Positions 11,622 through 24,235 of a DNA stretch of 64,000 nucleotides are shown here, piece by piece. The translations under genes and the position numbers were made by a program. Each line of letters opens with the position of its first letter. Positions within the stretch are counted from its first letter, which is position 1. Source of the stretch: Nicotiana tabacum (taxonomy: Eukaryota; Streptophyta; Magnoliopsida; Solanales; Solanaceae); contig NC_134096.1 of assembly GCF_000715075.1 (NCBI RefSeq), forward strand, positions 62,133,854-62,197,853. The letters are read 5' to 3'. Under the pieces are notes generated by a model. It did not search any database, was not told the DNA's origin, and was given only the letters and a program-made list of their open reading frames with translations.

Positions 11622-14334
11622 TGTCACGACCCAAAATCCAACTAGTCGTGATGGAACCTAACCCAACCCGCTAGGTAAGCCAATTAATAATTAACCAATT
11701 TAATGAGATTTAATAAGAAAAGAAATGATAATACAACTGCTTTTATACAATAATTTCCAAGGAATGGTAGTACAAATCATGAGCTTCTAAGATTTAGAAT
11801 TTACAAAGCCGGTATGAAATAAAGTACATCATTTGTTTGAAATTAGCATGAACAGATTTATATTCTAAAGCTACCAAGATCAAGAGGCGTATATGACCGG
11901 ACTGTATGTACATCTTCAAATCTAGCTCCCGCCGTGCACAGCAACATCAACATCCAACATTTGCACGCAAGGTGCATAAGTGTAGTATGAGTACAACCAA
12001 CCACATGTATTAAATAAGTAACAAACCTAAGCTTACATTGAAAATAGTGACGAGTTGGAACAAAGGTCGGAGTCCAATACCAATAGTCAACAACAGTTCA
12101 TTACAACATAATAAAAGTGATAAAAGAAGTAACTCAGAGACAGAGTGCTCAACTCGTTCACAGTTCCAGAAAAATAGGCATGTTTTTCAAGTATGTCAGT
12201 GAAAACCCAAATCTTTTACCTAAATCACCAAAATATGAGTACGTTTGTAAAACTGTGATTTTTCACAAAACCTTCAACATGTAAATGTTTCATTTTCAAA
12301 TGGCACGAGGAAAGTACATCTCTATGCCTACATGTCAATGTGTATGTGAAGTCATGAATGACGTAATATCATACATCATGAGGAAAAATGCATCTCTATG
12401 CATGTATGTCAAGTGTGCATGTCGAATGCAATGCAACTCAGTGATAAACCACATGCATACTCTCAGAGTTTCCATTCACTCAGTCCTCTCAGTCACTCAG
12501 TCATCACAGTCACCCAGTCCTCCAAATCACTCGGCACACGCTCTCGGCACTCGAACTCGGCACCCACACTCAGTAGGTACATGTGCTCACTGGGGGTGTG
12601 TACACTGTATAGACTCCGGAGGGACTCCTTCAGCCCAAGTGCTATAACAAGCCAATCATTGCATAAATCAATAAAACATGTTGCGGTGTGCAGCCCGATC
12701 CCATCAATATCCTCACCATCGGTCCCTCTTCCTCACTCAGTCATCAATCTCTCCAGTCTCTCGGGCTCACAATTTCATAAAAATCGGCCCAAAATAATGA
12801 TGTGATGTATCTTAAATGGTAACAGAGACTGAGATATGATATGCCAATGAATGCGTATGACTGAGTATGTAATTGCAATGTAAAGAAATAACTCAACAGC
12901 AGAAATGACCTCAGTGGGTCCTAACAGGATAAGCATATAGCCTAGACATGGTTTCTAACATGGATCACAGCTCAATTACTATAGCACGTAGAGATTTCAT
13001 AGATACAAATAATATTAGGTAACTACACAGTACCACAGAAATAACTGAGTCACAATTCACACGGTGCACACCCACACGTCCGTCACCTAGAATGTGCGCC
13101 ACCTCAACACCAAACATATATCACGTACATTCAGGGGTTCATACTCTCAACACCAAGTTTAGAAGTGTTACTTACCTCGAACTAGCCAAATCAAATACCG
13201 AGTAAGCCAATCAATACTCCAAGTATGCCATCTCTCATGTACTGACCTCCGAACAGCTCGAAACTAGCCAAAAGCCACTCAAATACATCAAATAATGCCA
13301 AAGGAAACAAACCAAATCGATAAAGGTCGAATCTTTAATCAAAAGCCCAAAATCAACCCAAACGTTCAACCCGGGCTCACGTCTCTGAACTTGACGAAAG
13401 TTATAAAATCCGACAACCCATTCAATTACGACTCCAACAAAAGGGCTGCTTATCCGGCGTCGCTTTTGCGACAAAACTCCGCTCCTGCGGAAAACACTAG
13501 AACTCCACCCTTCTGCACTTGCGCAACAAGACTCGCTTATGCGCAAGCGCAGGTGCGCCATAAGCTATGCTCATGCACACATTCTCACTTCTATGATCAC
13601 TCCTACCGCTTCTGCGCTGCGGTCACACCAGGTTCAGCTAGGGCCAGCCATCCCACATGAATGAAAGATGATCTGAAATATGTCTGTAACTCATCCGGAC
13701 CCTTCGGGACCCCGTCAGAATATACTAACAAGTCTCATAACATAACACGAACCTAGTCGAGGCCTAAAATCACACACAACAACATCAAAACGACGAATCG
13801 CACCTCAAATCGAACTTAAATGAACTTGAACTTTTAACTTCCAAAACTAGCGCCGAAACACATCAAATCAACCCGGAATGAACTCAAATTTTGCACACAA
13901 GTCCCAAATGACATAATGAAGCTATTTCAAATTCATGGAACCACAATCCGAATCCGATATCCTCAAAGTCAACTTCCGGTCAAACTTATGAACTTTACAA
14001 TCCTTCAAATTTCCAACTTTCGCCAATTAGTGTCGAATCCTTCTAGAAATATCCAATTGCTAATCCGGGCATACGCCCGAATCCAAAATCACCATCCAGA
14101 CCTAACAGAACTATCAAAAATCCATTCCGATGTCAAATGCTAAAAAGTCAAACTTGGTCAACTTTTCCAACTTAAAGCTTCAACAATGAAATTTATTTTT
14201 CTAAATCGATTCCGAATAACCTGAAAGTAAAACCGACGATTCGCACAAGTCATAATACATCATGATGAGCTACTCCTGCCCTCAAACTATCGAGCGAAGT
14301 GCAGATGCTCGAAATGACCGGTCGGGTCATTACA
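11622..14334 (-). repeat. 3' LTR of element B (2713 bp)
   Basis: Starts TGTCACGACCC and ends GGGTCATTACA. It contains a CACTCAGTC/CTCGGCAC-rich low-complexity stretch at about 12476-12580, which accounts for the two overlapping ORFs of 120-135 codons there. A GC-rich word module lies at 13445-13625. Compared with the other LTR it keeps about 700 bp (12390-13130) that the other lost, and lacks about 290 bp at 13437 that the other kept. Confidence 0.9.
13445..13625. repeat. GC-rich word module in the 3' LTR of B (TTGCG/CTGCGG words)
   Basis: Words such as CTTTTGCGACA, CTCCTGCGGAA, CACTTGCGCAAC and TATGCGCAAGCGCAGG cluster here. The positional equivalent in the 5' LTR (19545-19635) is shortened by a deletion. 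Confidence 0.7.
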
Positions 14335-14346
14335 TCCTCCCCCACT
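14335..14346 (-). other. polypurine tract of element B
   Basis: TCCTCCCCCACT follows the LTR directly (AGTGGGGGAGGA on the element strand). The next bases, up to CGTCGCCCTAGAACG-like sequence, resemble the same place in C. Confidence 0.85.
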
Positions 14347-17300
14347 TAAACATATGTCGCCCTAGAACGTGCCGAGAGTCGTTCCAAAGCCAACAAACCG
14401 CCATGTAAACTTACCACGCACATACCTGGGGGTGATCCCACGTCACCCTATTCCATATAGGTCTGCCAATGCAACATAACTGAAGATCATCACTTCAACC
14501 TTAGCCCGCAAAACACATAATCCAATTCCCAACATCCGGAATTTCCATAAGATCTGAATCTCACATCTACATACTATATAAGTGTGAACAAGATGTATTA
14601 AGCCATAACCATGACCCAATATGAAATCACATGATATACCACATAACTCAAATACTCATAGAAATAATTTCGACCACAATAACTACTCGAAGCAAACCCG
14701 GTACCGGTAATAAACCTCGTATCAAACAAAACCTTATTCTAAAACTTTTGTACACTTCCAATGATGGAAGAAACATGCAGAAACTCATAACCACTTATCA
14801 AGTCAACAAGTCATGGATCTCCCTCTCCTTCGACAAGAACTATAGCCAATTTCTAAGCCGATCAGAAACATTATCCTTCTAAATAAACCACAAATCATAT
14901 CTGATAGCAATCATTCCAGGTCCAACAACCTCATTTTATCAAATACAAGCTACTCTACTAACATGCCACACCAATACTACCCAGAGCCACAAACCGTGCA
15001 ATCCGTGCACCAATACACAATAATCCAAATGTACTCGAACATAGAAAATGACTCTAATGAGAGAATCATCATGCAAGCTCAACAAGTACCACCACAATCA
15101 CAATGTTACAAACCCATCTTACATAGTAGAACCAAGACACACAAATCTAACACAAAGGATCATATCCCGACATAACCCAGCTGCAATGCGTGACTTCATC
15201 TAGACACGGGTCCATATGGAATGCCTCGAGCCACCATGCTCAAAATCAACACATACACGCAATTCAACATCAAATACCCAAAGTATATGACCATAACCAC
15301 GAAGACGCAACTAGCACGATATACGACAGTCCGGAGAAAACATAACCAAGGCGCAATCAACCATTCAAGACCCTAATACCCATCTTGCTCACATTCCGCT
15401 ATAAGGCCCAAATAGAACCACACCATGTGTGCTCATAACCAACAAATCAAAACCCCTCGTGGCATATAAGAGTAACTCATAGAACATATCAGAACATAAA
15501 TACGCTCAACTCTGACGAATGGCACATCCCTCAAGAGTAACAGTATGGAGTCAACCAATCCGACCCGGAGTAGAATACACATCCTCATAGGGCCTATTAG
15601 TGGACCCCAAATCAACTTTGGTCACCCACAAATAGATAAATAACCCTCTGAAAGTCTACAATGACTTAACCATAACACATACTATCATCTGGCTAGATTG
15701 GGCCACAACTTCACAGTCCACAACCATGAAATAATCTTCTTCTGAGAACTTCTAGTCTCCAAATTCATAGAACACACAAATCATCATATTTGCTCCAAAC
15801 TCCACCGCCCGAATGTCTAATACATCTCCCAAACACGATCATCCCCCAAGGAATACTTCCACAATTCTTCCGTGCCACATAATAAATATAAATATCAGCA
15901 GTCAATCAACCAGGTGAGTACCGTAATACTAATGAAACATCCGTAAATCAACACTTAGTGCGCTTTTTGAAATGCGTACCCTTCTCAGGAATTACCAAGA
16001 AGTTATAACACTTATCTATATATCTGAAACTGTCCATGTTGTCCAAAATTCATGACCTTCCCTCCAAATATGAACTGTGACCTTCCACATGCAAAATCTC
16101 AATCCCACACATACATCGCATCTATCATGCCATCATGTGAAAGTACGAGAATCTCATAATCCACTCTGATTTGCCAGTAGAATACATACTCAATCAATCA
16201 GAAACCTTCCATTTGATCCCATCCAGGAGAAAATCACAATACGGAACATGCTCCTCACACCGATAGGAAACATCCATCTCAAACCGTGGTAGAAACCATC
16301 GAGAACCCTTCGAAACCCATTTGCACATAGTCAAGCCATCATAACTGAATCTCTCTAACTTAACCAAGCCACGTCGGTCTCCAAACCCCAAAGTATTGCC
16401 ACAGAACACCTGTAGAAACTCACCGTATCATAAGTACCCAAGAAACCGATTGTATTCATTGTCGTGCTGATCCAACCTACTACCAAACTGTCCTATTCCT
16501 CTGAGTTCCTTCTGAATTACCCTCAAGGTGACACTTTTCCTTGACAGAACACCATGATCCTTAACCAAAACTCATCCCACGAGACCCTAGAATAAAATCA
16601 CACCGCCCTAGGGCCCATAAGTCATTGTATTCCCTCTTAAGCACCCCAAAAGTACCATAACCGAAACGCCCACTCTGAAGAGACCTTCTATGATTCCCAA
16701 ACTGTTCCTTTCACCTTCCTGATGTTGAAATGTAGAATCCATAATGATATAGAAATTTCCATGTCTTGATAAATCTCAGATTCTAGCCATATACAAATCT
16801 GCAAAATTCTCAATTGCTACATATAAATCTTGAATCCATTAGAACCTTTTCGAGAGTCATCCACTCTGCTCAAATCTTAATTGCACCGACCAAATGGGCC
16901 GAATGACTTGTTCCCCATTAGCATAACAACACCCAAAGAAGTAATCCACACATTTAAGCAACTAAGCAATTTTCTACTCCACATGCATTACATCCTTCAC
17001 GAATAACAACTCAATCATCCCATGATTCTCATATACCCATAAAGTGTAACATAACTCGTATCCAGAAACATTTTTACTCGAGTCATCCTCAATTTCAACC
17101 TCTGCAAGTCATAACCGATTCATAAGTATGCCCCAGACCAAAACCAATGCAGCACGTATCCATGCAATCAAATCATCAATAGCAGACTCCCCCACTTAGC
17201 TTAATGCCATAGAATAGAATATCTGATAACTCACCATACCCATACTCTATTACTGCCATAATACTGCAGGGAGATTGAACTAAATCCTTTTTAAGCTCAC

Positions 17301-18193
17301 ATAACACAAACAATATAGTACCTCAAATCATCTACTAAGCACACATACATCTACATGACGATCAGGTCAACTTTCTCAACCAAATTCAAATTCAAATGTA
17401 AATACATATACCCCGTTGGTAGAAAGGAAACTCTCCAAACAACATTATAAGGATCACACCTCCGTAGATTACTCTGCAGGAGATAACCCACCTGCTTAGC
17501 CTCAAATTGACATCTTGCTATACCCTTTTGTAGTCGCGATTACTACGTCATCACTTAATCTTCCTAAGTCTGACTCACCACAAGACATGAAAATATAATT
17601 CGTTCCATAATTAAACAACATGAAAAATCTTCCGACACACTCAACTCGAGACTATACATCACATCAAGACAACAATCTAGCACCCAATAGTCCTTTTTAC
17701 ATCTCAAGAAAACTCTTTTCATCACGTTCAAACCATCTGAACACATTCCGAAGTCATATCATACTTATCATATAGCCATCCAACCACTTATCGAATCACA
17801 AATTCCACTCATAGGGACGCTATCAGACATATAAGCCCAAAAGCACATGCTCACACAATTAAAATCCGCGTGCTCAAGCTACAGTCATAACCCGGCCTCA
17901 AGTCCTCCATATTGGCCCATCATTAGCATACAAAAATCACATTTTGCACCTCATCCATGGAATCACAAGCCGACGATGCACAGCTGATACCGAGCGCTCA
18001 CATGCGCACATGAATATGTGGAGGGAATTCAAAGAGTTGTGTTTCAAACTGAATCAATGTCGCATGATAAAGAAAGAAAGATGGGAAGTTTATCCTAAAT
18101 GTCATGTAGCCTCTCAAAGATAGATATGGACGTCATCATACCGACTCGCAAGACTTTACTAGACACTTGCTCATGACTTGTAGAACCTATGAA
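14347..18193 (-). other. non-coding interior of element B
   Basis: This interior of 3.8 kb has no retroelement domain in six frames. Its longest ORFs (14631-14882 and 14963-15175) have no recognisable motif and are not conserved as ORFs in the copy at 416-3107. The last 115 bp or so before the PBS (about 18080-18193) match the leaders of A, C and D. The rest is of unknown origin. That it exists in two copies of opposite orientation in this window shows that it is a family trait, not a single decayed element. Confidence 0.85.
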
Positions 18194-18211
18194 CCTAGAG
18201 ATCTGATAGCA
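18194..18211 (-). other. primer binding site of element B
   Basis: Reads TGCTATCAGATCTCTAGG on the minus strand, a near match to the initiator-Met type PBS of A, two bases from the LTR. Confidence 0.8.
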
Positions 18212-18213
18212 AC

Positions 18214-20113
18214 TGTCACGACCAAAAATCCAACTAGTCGTGGTGGCACCTAACCCAACCTGCTAGGTAAGACAATTAACAATTAACCAGTTTAATGATA
18301 TTTAATAAGAAAAGAAATGATAATACAAATGCTTTTATACAAGAATTTCTCAAGGACTGGTAGTAAAAATTATGAGATTCTAAGATTTAGAATTTACAAA
18401 GCCGGTATGAAATAAAGTACATCATCTGTTTGAAATTTATATGAACAGATTTAAATTCTAAAGCTACCTAGATCAAGAGGTAGATATGACCAGAATGCAG
18501 GTACATCTTTAAATCCAGCTCCCTTCGGGCACAACATCAGCATCCAATCTCTACATGCAAGGTGCAGAAGTGTAGTATGAGTACAACCGACCCCATGTAA
18601 TCAATAATAACAAACCTAACCTTAGGTTGAAAGTAGTGACGAGCTAGAACAAAGGTCAGAGTCCATCACAGTTCATAACAACATAATAAAAGTAATAAAA
18701 TAAGTAACTCAAAGATAGAGTGCTCAGCTCGTTCACAGTTCCAAAAACATAGGCATACTTTTGAAGTATGTCAATGAAAACCCAAATTTTTTTATAGAAA
18801 TCACCAAAAAATGAGTACGTTTGTAAAATTGTGATTTCCACCAAAACCTTAAACAGGTAAATGTTTCTTTTTCAAATGGCACGAGGAAAGAACATCTCTA
18901 TGCCTACATGTCAATGTGTATGTGAAGTCATAAATGACGTAATATCATACATCATGAGGAGAAATACATCTCTATGTTTAGAAGTGTTACTTACCTTGAA
19001 CAAGCCAAATCAATTACCAAGCAATCCAAGAGATGCTCCAAAGGTTCCATCTCGCGTGTACCGACCTCCTAATGGCTCGAAACTAGCCAAAAGCAACTCA
19101 AATACATCAAATGATGCCAAAGGAAACAAACTCAATCGATAAAGGTCGAATCTTTAATCAAAGGCCCAAAATCAACCCAAAAGTCTAACCTGGGTCCGCA
19201 TCTCTGAACTTGACAGAACTTATAAAATCCGACAACCAATTCAATTACGAATCCAACCATATTAGTTTCACTCAAATCTAACAACGAATCGATGTTCAAA
19301 ACTAAAAACTTCACTCTATGACACTTTAGGCTAAAACCTCTAATTTCTCTTTAAACATTCATAATCCAATTACCTAAATCGAAGATAGAATCATGAAATA
19401 TAATCAAAAACCAAGTAGAGAACACGTACCCCAATCCATATGGTGAGAATCGCTTCAAAAATCGCATCAATTAGAGCCCCAAATCTCAAAATATCATAAA
19501 CGAGCCAAAACCTCGAAATATATAAAATTTGCCCAGCAATCTCACATTTGCGCACAAAAAGACCGCTTCTGCGGGGTCTCTTTTGCGACACAACTCCGCT
19601 CCTGCTGAAAATACTGGAACTCCACCCTTCGAGGCCTCAAATAACACACAATTACATCGAAATGACGAATCGCACCTCAAAACAAGTCTCAAATGACATA
19701 ACGAAGCTATTTCAAATTCCTGGAATCACAATCCGAATCTGATATCCTCAATGTTCGGTCAAACTTATGAACTTTCCAATCCTTCAAATTTCCAACTTTC
19801 GCCAGTTAGTGCCGAATCCTTCTAGAAATATCCAATTGCAAATCCGGGCATACACACGAGTCCAAAATCACTATCCGGACCTAACAGAACTATCAAAACT
19901 CCAATCCGATGTAAAATGCTAAAAAGTAAAACTTAGTCAACTCTTTCAACTTAAAGCTTTAACAATGAAATTCATTCTTCCAAATCAATTATGAATAACC
20001 TAAAACCAAAACCGACAATTCGCACAAGTCATAATACATCATAATGAGCTACTCCTTCCTTCAAACTACTGAGTGAAGTGCAGATGCTCGAAACGACCGT
20101 TCGGGTCGTTACA
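18214..20113 (-). repeat. 5' LTR of element B (1900 bp, internally deleted)
   Basis: Starts TGTCACGACC and ends TCGGGTCGTTACA, next to the TSD TTTAT. It is about 800 bp shorter than its partner: one deletion joins CATCTCTATG to TTTAGAAGTG at about 18975, and another joins CCACCCTT to CGAGGCCT at about 19630. It keeps 19255-19545, absent from the other LTR. Confidence 0.9.
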
Positions 20114-21244
20114 TTTATGCTCAACAAAGATGAAACAAAAGAAGAAATTTGTTATCATCTCTTATTTCTGGTTTTTAGATTTTTCATACATTTTTTCTAA
20201 ATTTATTTTCTTTTATCTTATTTTTTATGTCTTTTTTATTTTGCTACAAAACAATAATTTATTTCGCTATAAAAGGATGAGTTTTAATAGAAATTGTCTA
20301 TATAAGAAATTTATTTATATTTTTAGTCTTTGGTTGAAATTCTTTCGTATTTTTTCTTTTGGCTTTATCTAATCAACCTAAATAGGTTCTCACCCAACCA
20401 CTTAAACTAAAAAATTGAATGATGGATAATTTATATATAATCCATATATAATATATGTATAATCATGTATTATTTGTATATCATCTATGTATATTAGCTA
20501 TAAAAAGTAAACAATACATCTGGCGGGATATTTATGTAAATATTCCATAGGATTTCGGTTTCTTGATTTATCCATGATACGACTTCTATTATAATAATTT
20601 TAAAAACTCTCTACTAAAATTCAAAAATATCTTATCTTTTTATTTTTAAAATTACATTATATTTTAAAAAATAATCCTATTTCGAATAATTTGTTTATAT
20701 TTAAAAAAGAAATTCACGTCATACCAATTCTTTTTAAAACAAAATATACTTTTTGTTACACTTGAAAATCATTATAGAAACTATCAATCAAAAACCAATA
20801 TTCCTCTTGTTGAATTCGAGAAAAAAACCTTTCACATAATCTAATGATTCAAAACTAATATTCTTCAATGAAAAAATATTATACCTTTGCAATGTTGGCT
20901 TGACTGCAGCTAAATGAAGAGGTTTCAACTTATACCCTTCAATTCGTAGAAGGTGCTAAATTGAAATTAATGATAGCACTTGTATAACCAATGTTTTGTT
21001 ATTTGTTTGGTGTCTATTTATACAAATTGACACTTCAAACAAATATTCTTCAAAAAAAAAATAACTTTTTTTTAATATTGACTGATTTTTGTGATGTTTC
21101 TTTCTCCAGCATGTATGTTTATTTTATTATATATGTAAGTAAACTTTTATTCGATTTTTAAACTCATTTTTATTATTTGGATAAACATAGACGTGTACCC
21201 TATATATTACATTTATTTTAAAAGAAATTTACTTTATTCAAATC

Positions 21245-21332
21245 TAGCCACAGTGTTTTAAAGAACTATAATTATAGGGTTTTAAATGTAGCTATAGTGT
21301 TTTAAAGAACTATAATTATAGGGTTTTAAATG
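21245..21332. repeat. 44-bp tandem duplication
   Basis: TAGCCACAGTGTTTTAAAG at 21245 and TAGCTATAGTGTTTTAAAG at 21289 start two units that differ at two bases only and end TTTTAAATG. Confidence 0.9.
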
Positions 21333-21563
21333 TGAAAGAGTTTTATAGTTATATGGAGTAGTTTGTTTTTTCTTTTTTGCCAGAGGCGAAGTAGTATTTA
21401 AATAATTAGAAAAGATAATAAAAGTTCCTAACATGATTGTGTTTGAAAATTAACTGAATTAAGTATGATAACATGATAATAAAAGATAATTTTTTTTATT
21501 TTAATTCAAATTTAAAAACTTTATCTATAAATTCAAAATTATCCTTTAATTAAAATTTAGCTT

Positions 21564-21586
21564 TATATATATATATATATATATAT
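21564..21586. repeat. (TA)n microsatellite
   Basis: About eleven TA units in a row. A shorter run lies at about 21688-21700. Confidence 0.9.
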
Positions 21587-21926
21587 TTGACTATAGAATA
21601 AAGTTATCATATACTATTGGCATTTATTAACTTGCCACTTGGCTTAACCACAATGCCAATTATATATGGTAACTTTATTCCTTTAATATATATATATAGA
21701 TATAGATTTATCAAAGGGAAGATTCCTTTTTCCAAGTTATGCTAATAATAGTCCCACATAATTGTACTTCTCCTTTAAACACTAAATAGGTTTTAAGGAA
21801 AATTAAGGCAAAAAATTAACACATGCAGTACTATAATTGTAAACCTAATAGTAAAGGAAAGTTTACCTCCTATATCAAAGGTATACACCCTATTTATTAT
21901 AAATCAAAATTATTGTAAAATATTAT

Positions 21927-23218
21927 TTTCTATAGCTACCTTTTCTATTTTATAGCAAAATAGATATTTATATTATATACTACCATTGAGGCGTGAAATA
22001 TTCTATTTATATTTTTCCTCTCTCTTTCTTTCAATTAACACACGATTCTCTCTCAGAATCTTTCTTCTATCTCTCTCTCTTCCTTCTCTCTCTCTTCGAA
22101 CCAAATACCTACTTCTAATCATGAATTCTCTGGCCGAATCCTCTAGGGTTACTGTAATTGAAAATACTTCTAAACTGTTGGGAGAAAGATGGAAAATACG
22201 GACCTTTTCTTAAAATTCAGATTCCTCCATAGCAAGAAGGGGCTCGTCGCTCTGAGGCTAGGGCCACTACGCGGGGTACTATAACATGAACGACGAATAC
22301 TATAATATTTTCTACGCCGGAGAAGATTTGAGGGCCGGGGTTTTTGTTCGTCTCCATTTTTAGTTTTAATACAATGTACATAGTATTTTGCTTGGTCAAA
22401 AAATGTCATCTCCGACGAACTTTCTTCTCTTCTTTGCTATTTAGTCACATACAACAATACAAATACATTGTATTATGTACAAATTCACTCAAACACATTG
22501 TATTTTTGTATAAATATATTTTTTTGCATGTATTTATGTATTTCGAAGGTCTGTATTTTTTTAGTACAGCTGAATACACATGTATTCATGCATACTATAC
22601 ATACAATATGTATGAATATATACAGGAAATAAATATTGAAATACACTAAATACAAACATTGAAATAGAACATAATATAAACAGTGAATACATTTAATTTT
22701 AAAATACAGTGAATACAATGAAATATACTGAATACAACAGTAATACTATGTATTAGGAATAACTAAAATAATATTAATACAAATACATTTGAATACACTG
22801 AATACAAAATAGTCAATACAGTAAATACAAACATTGAATCTAATGAATGCAATAGTAAAAAACAAATATTGAAACACACTAAATGCAATAGTTAAATACA
22901 ATAGTATTATACAACTGAAAAATCATTCTAATTAATTGGGTTCATAATGAGGTGTGTTAGAATTGATTTTGTTGAGTTATATTAGGAGCGTATCACTCTA
23001 ATTGATCCTATTTCCGTTATTAGACAATCGTACATACCTATTTTTAAGGTGATTCCCGTTACTGTATTCATGAATACATGGAGCGAATACATGTGAATAC
23101 AGTCGCGTACAACTGTTACCCGCTATTGTTTAGGCGAGTTTTGCTACTGTATTCATGAATACAGTAGCGCGAATACAACCAATATACTACCGTAATAACT
23201 GAATAGTAGCTATAGAAA
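21927..23218. mobile_element. possible non-autonomous TIR element rich in GAATACA words
   Basis: TTTCTATAGCTAC (21927-21939) and its exact reverse complement GTAGCTATAGAAA (23206-23218) bound 1.29 kb. The right half (22430-23190) is a dense scatter of AATACA/GAATACA and TGTATTC words, with inverted pairs such as TGTATTCATGAATACA near 23060 and 23148. No transposase is visible. No clear target duplication was found next to the inverted repeats, so the true ends may lie farther out. The alternative is a simple low-complexity tract. Confidence 0.4.
22016..22213 (+). other. CT-rich leader-like tract followed by a 31-codon reading frame
   Basis: A pyrimidine-rich run (CTCTCTCTTTC at 22018 to CTCTCTCTTCG at 22098) precedes an ATG at 22122 and the frame MNSLAESSRVTVIENTSKLL, which stops at 22213. 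CT-rich leaders are common in plant genes, so this may be a 5' gene fragment captured inside the TIR-bounded segment. The product is not recognised and nothing coding follows. Confidence 0.25.
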
Positions 23219-23421
23219 GTTAATAACCACTAAACAATAGTGATTTCTGAAAATTTCTCTTAGAATATTGGGGCTCCAAAATATAAGGGGCCTAAAGCAC
23301 TCACTTGAGCTCCTTTACCGTTAAGTCGCGGATCTACATGGTCTCTTGTGGGTGCTCAAGCACCCATTATCTTTGATTAGATTTAATTATAAATTTGCAT
23401 AGATAATTATAAAAATATTTA
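23219..23421. other. short spacer left of LTR fragment G
   Basis: No ORF or repeat is recognised. It contains GTGGGTGCTCAAGCACCCA, a perfect-looking hairpin at about 23348-23366. Confidence 0.4.
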
Positions 23422-23795
23422 TGTCACGACCCAAAATCCATTAAAGGCCGTGATGGCGTCGGACACCGCTGTCAGGCAAGCCAAAAATAAATACTTAATT
23501 TAGTTCTCATTTTTAATTTTTTTAAGAAATCATATCTTTCTTCAATTAAACAGTAAAATATGGAATCTACAGTGTAAATAATAATATTTTACAACAATTT
23601 CAATACAGAACAACCCAAATCACCACAAAACCCGGTGTCACAAGTGCATGAGCCTCAACTACGAATGCAAAATAAATACAACATCTATCCGGAATACAAA
23701 TTCGAATAGAAAAAATATAAATATTATGAAGGAGACTTTGCTGGTTGCGGACTCGTAACAGGAGAAATAATAATCGCGCATCTGCGCCCATAAGG
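23422..23795 (-). repeat. LTR fragment G, left part (A-like family)
   Basis: Begins TGTCACGACCCAAAATCC and keeps CGTGATGGCG and GGCAAGCC, like the LTR start of A. It is interrupted at 23796 by element C and resumes at 33869. Confidence 0.8.
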
Positions 23796-23922
23796 TGTCA
23801 CGACCCAAATTTCCCCTCTGTATGACGTCGTGACGCTACCTAGTCTCTACGACTAGGTAAGCCTAACATTTGCAGAATAATGAAATGAAAACATAATTTT
23901 AAACATTTGCAGATACTGTCTC

Positions 23923-24235
23923 GTAGTCCCAAACGTAAATGTGCAGTAGAGGGGGATCTCCCAGAATACCATTCCGTAATCCCAAAGTAAATATGCAGTA
24001 TAAGGGGATCTCCCGGAATACCGTTCCATAGTCCCAAAGTAAATATGCAGTACAGAGGGATCTCCCGGAATACCACTCCGTAGTCCCAAAGTAAATATGC
24101 AGTACAGGGGGATCTCCCAGAATACCGTTCCGTAGTCCCAAAGTAAATATGCAGTACAGGAGGATCTCCCGAAATACCGTTCCGTAGTACCAAGTAAATA
24201 TACAGTGCAAACAATAGAAATACAACTACATCGCG
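23923..24235 (-). repeat. 52-bp LTR tandem repeat, six units
   Basis: GTAGTCCCAAAGTAAATATG-like starts lie at 23923, 23976, 24028, 24080, 24132 and 24184 (steps 52-53). Each unit holds GGGGATCTCCC and ends ATACCGTTCC. The overlapping ORFs of 78-124 codons in three frames come only from this repetition. Confidence 0.92.

Larger units (their letters stand above)
11622..20113 (-). mobile_element. element B: non-autonomous LTR retrotransposon (LARD-like), TSD TTTAT
   Basis: Two LTRs (11622-14334 and 18214-20113) with TGTCACGAC...TTACA ends flank a 3.9-kb interior. The 5-bp target duplication TTTAT is exact (11617-11621 and 20114-20118). A PPT and a PBS are present in the right places for minus-strand orientation. 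The interior has no ORF above 83 codons and no retroelement motif in any frame. The first roughly 115 bp after the PBS match the leader of the autonomous elements, notably D. This fits a large retrotransposon derivative moved by Tekay-type proteins. Confidence 0.9.
20119..21926. other. AT-rich sequence without a gene
   Basis: Poly-A/T runs and TATATA stretches dominate. The ORF at 20073-20372 begins inside the LTR of B and is a phenylalanine-rich by-product of T-rich DNA. Apart from the two short repeats listed separately, nothing is recognised. Confidence 0.6.

Noticed and set aside
12285..12805. Two overlapping plus-strand ORFs of 120 and 135 codons
   Set aside because: They lie in the LTR of B over a CTCAGTC/CTCGGCAC low-complexity stretch, are absent from the other LTR and have no domain.
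13235..13660. Opposing ORFs of 108 and 121 codons
   Set aside because: Within the LTR of B, over the word module. Not conserved in the other LTR.
22344..22718. Opposing ORFs of 101 and 77 codons
   Set aside because: The products are Tyr/Ile/Phe-rich translations of the AATACA word field.
23840..24225. Three overlapping minus-strand ORFs of 78-124 codons with repeated products
   Set aside because: They are translations of the 52-bp LTR repeat in three frames. The same happens at 31549-31948 and 37294-37622.
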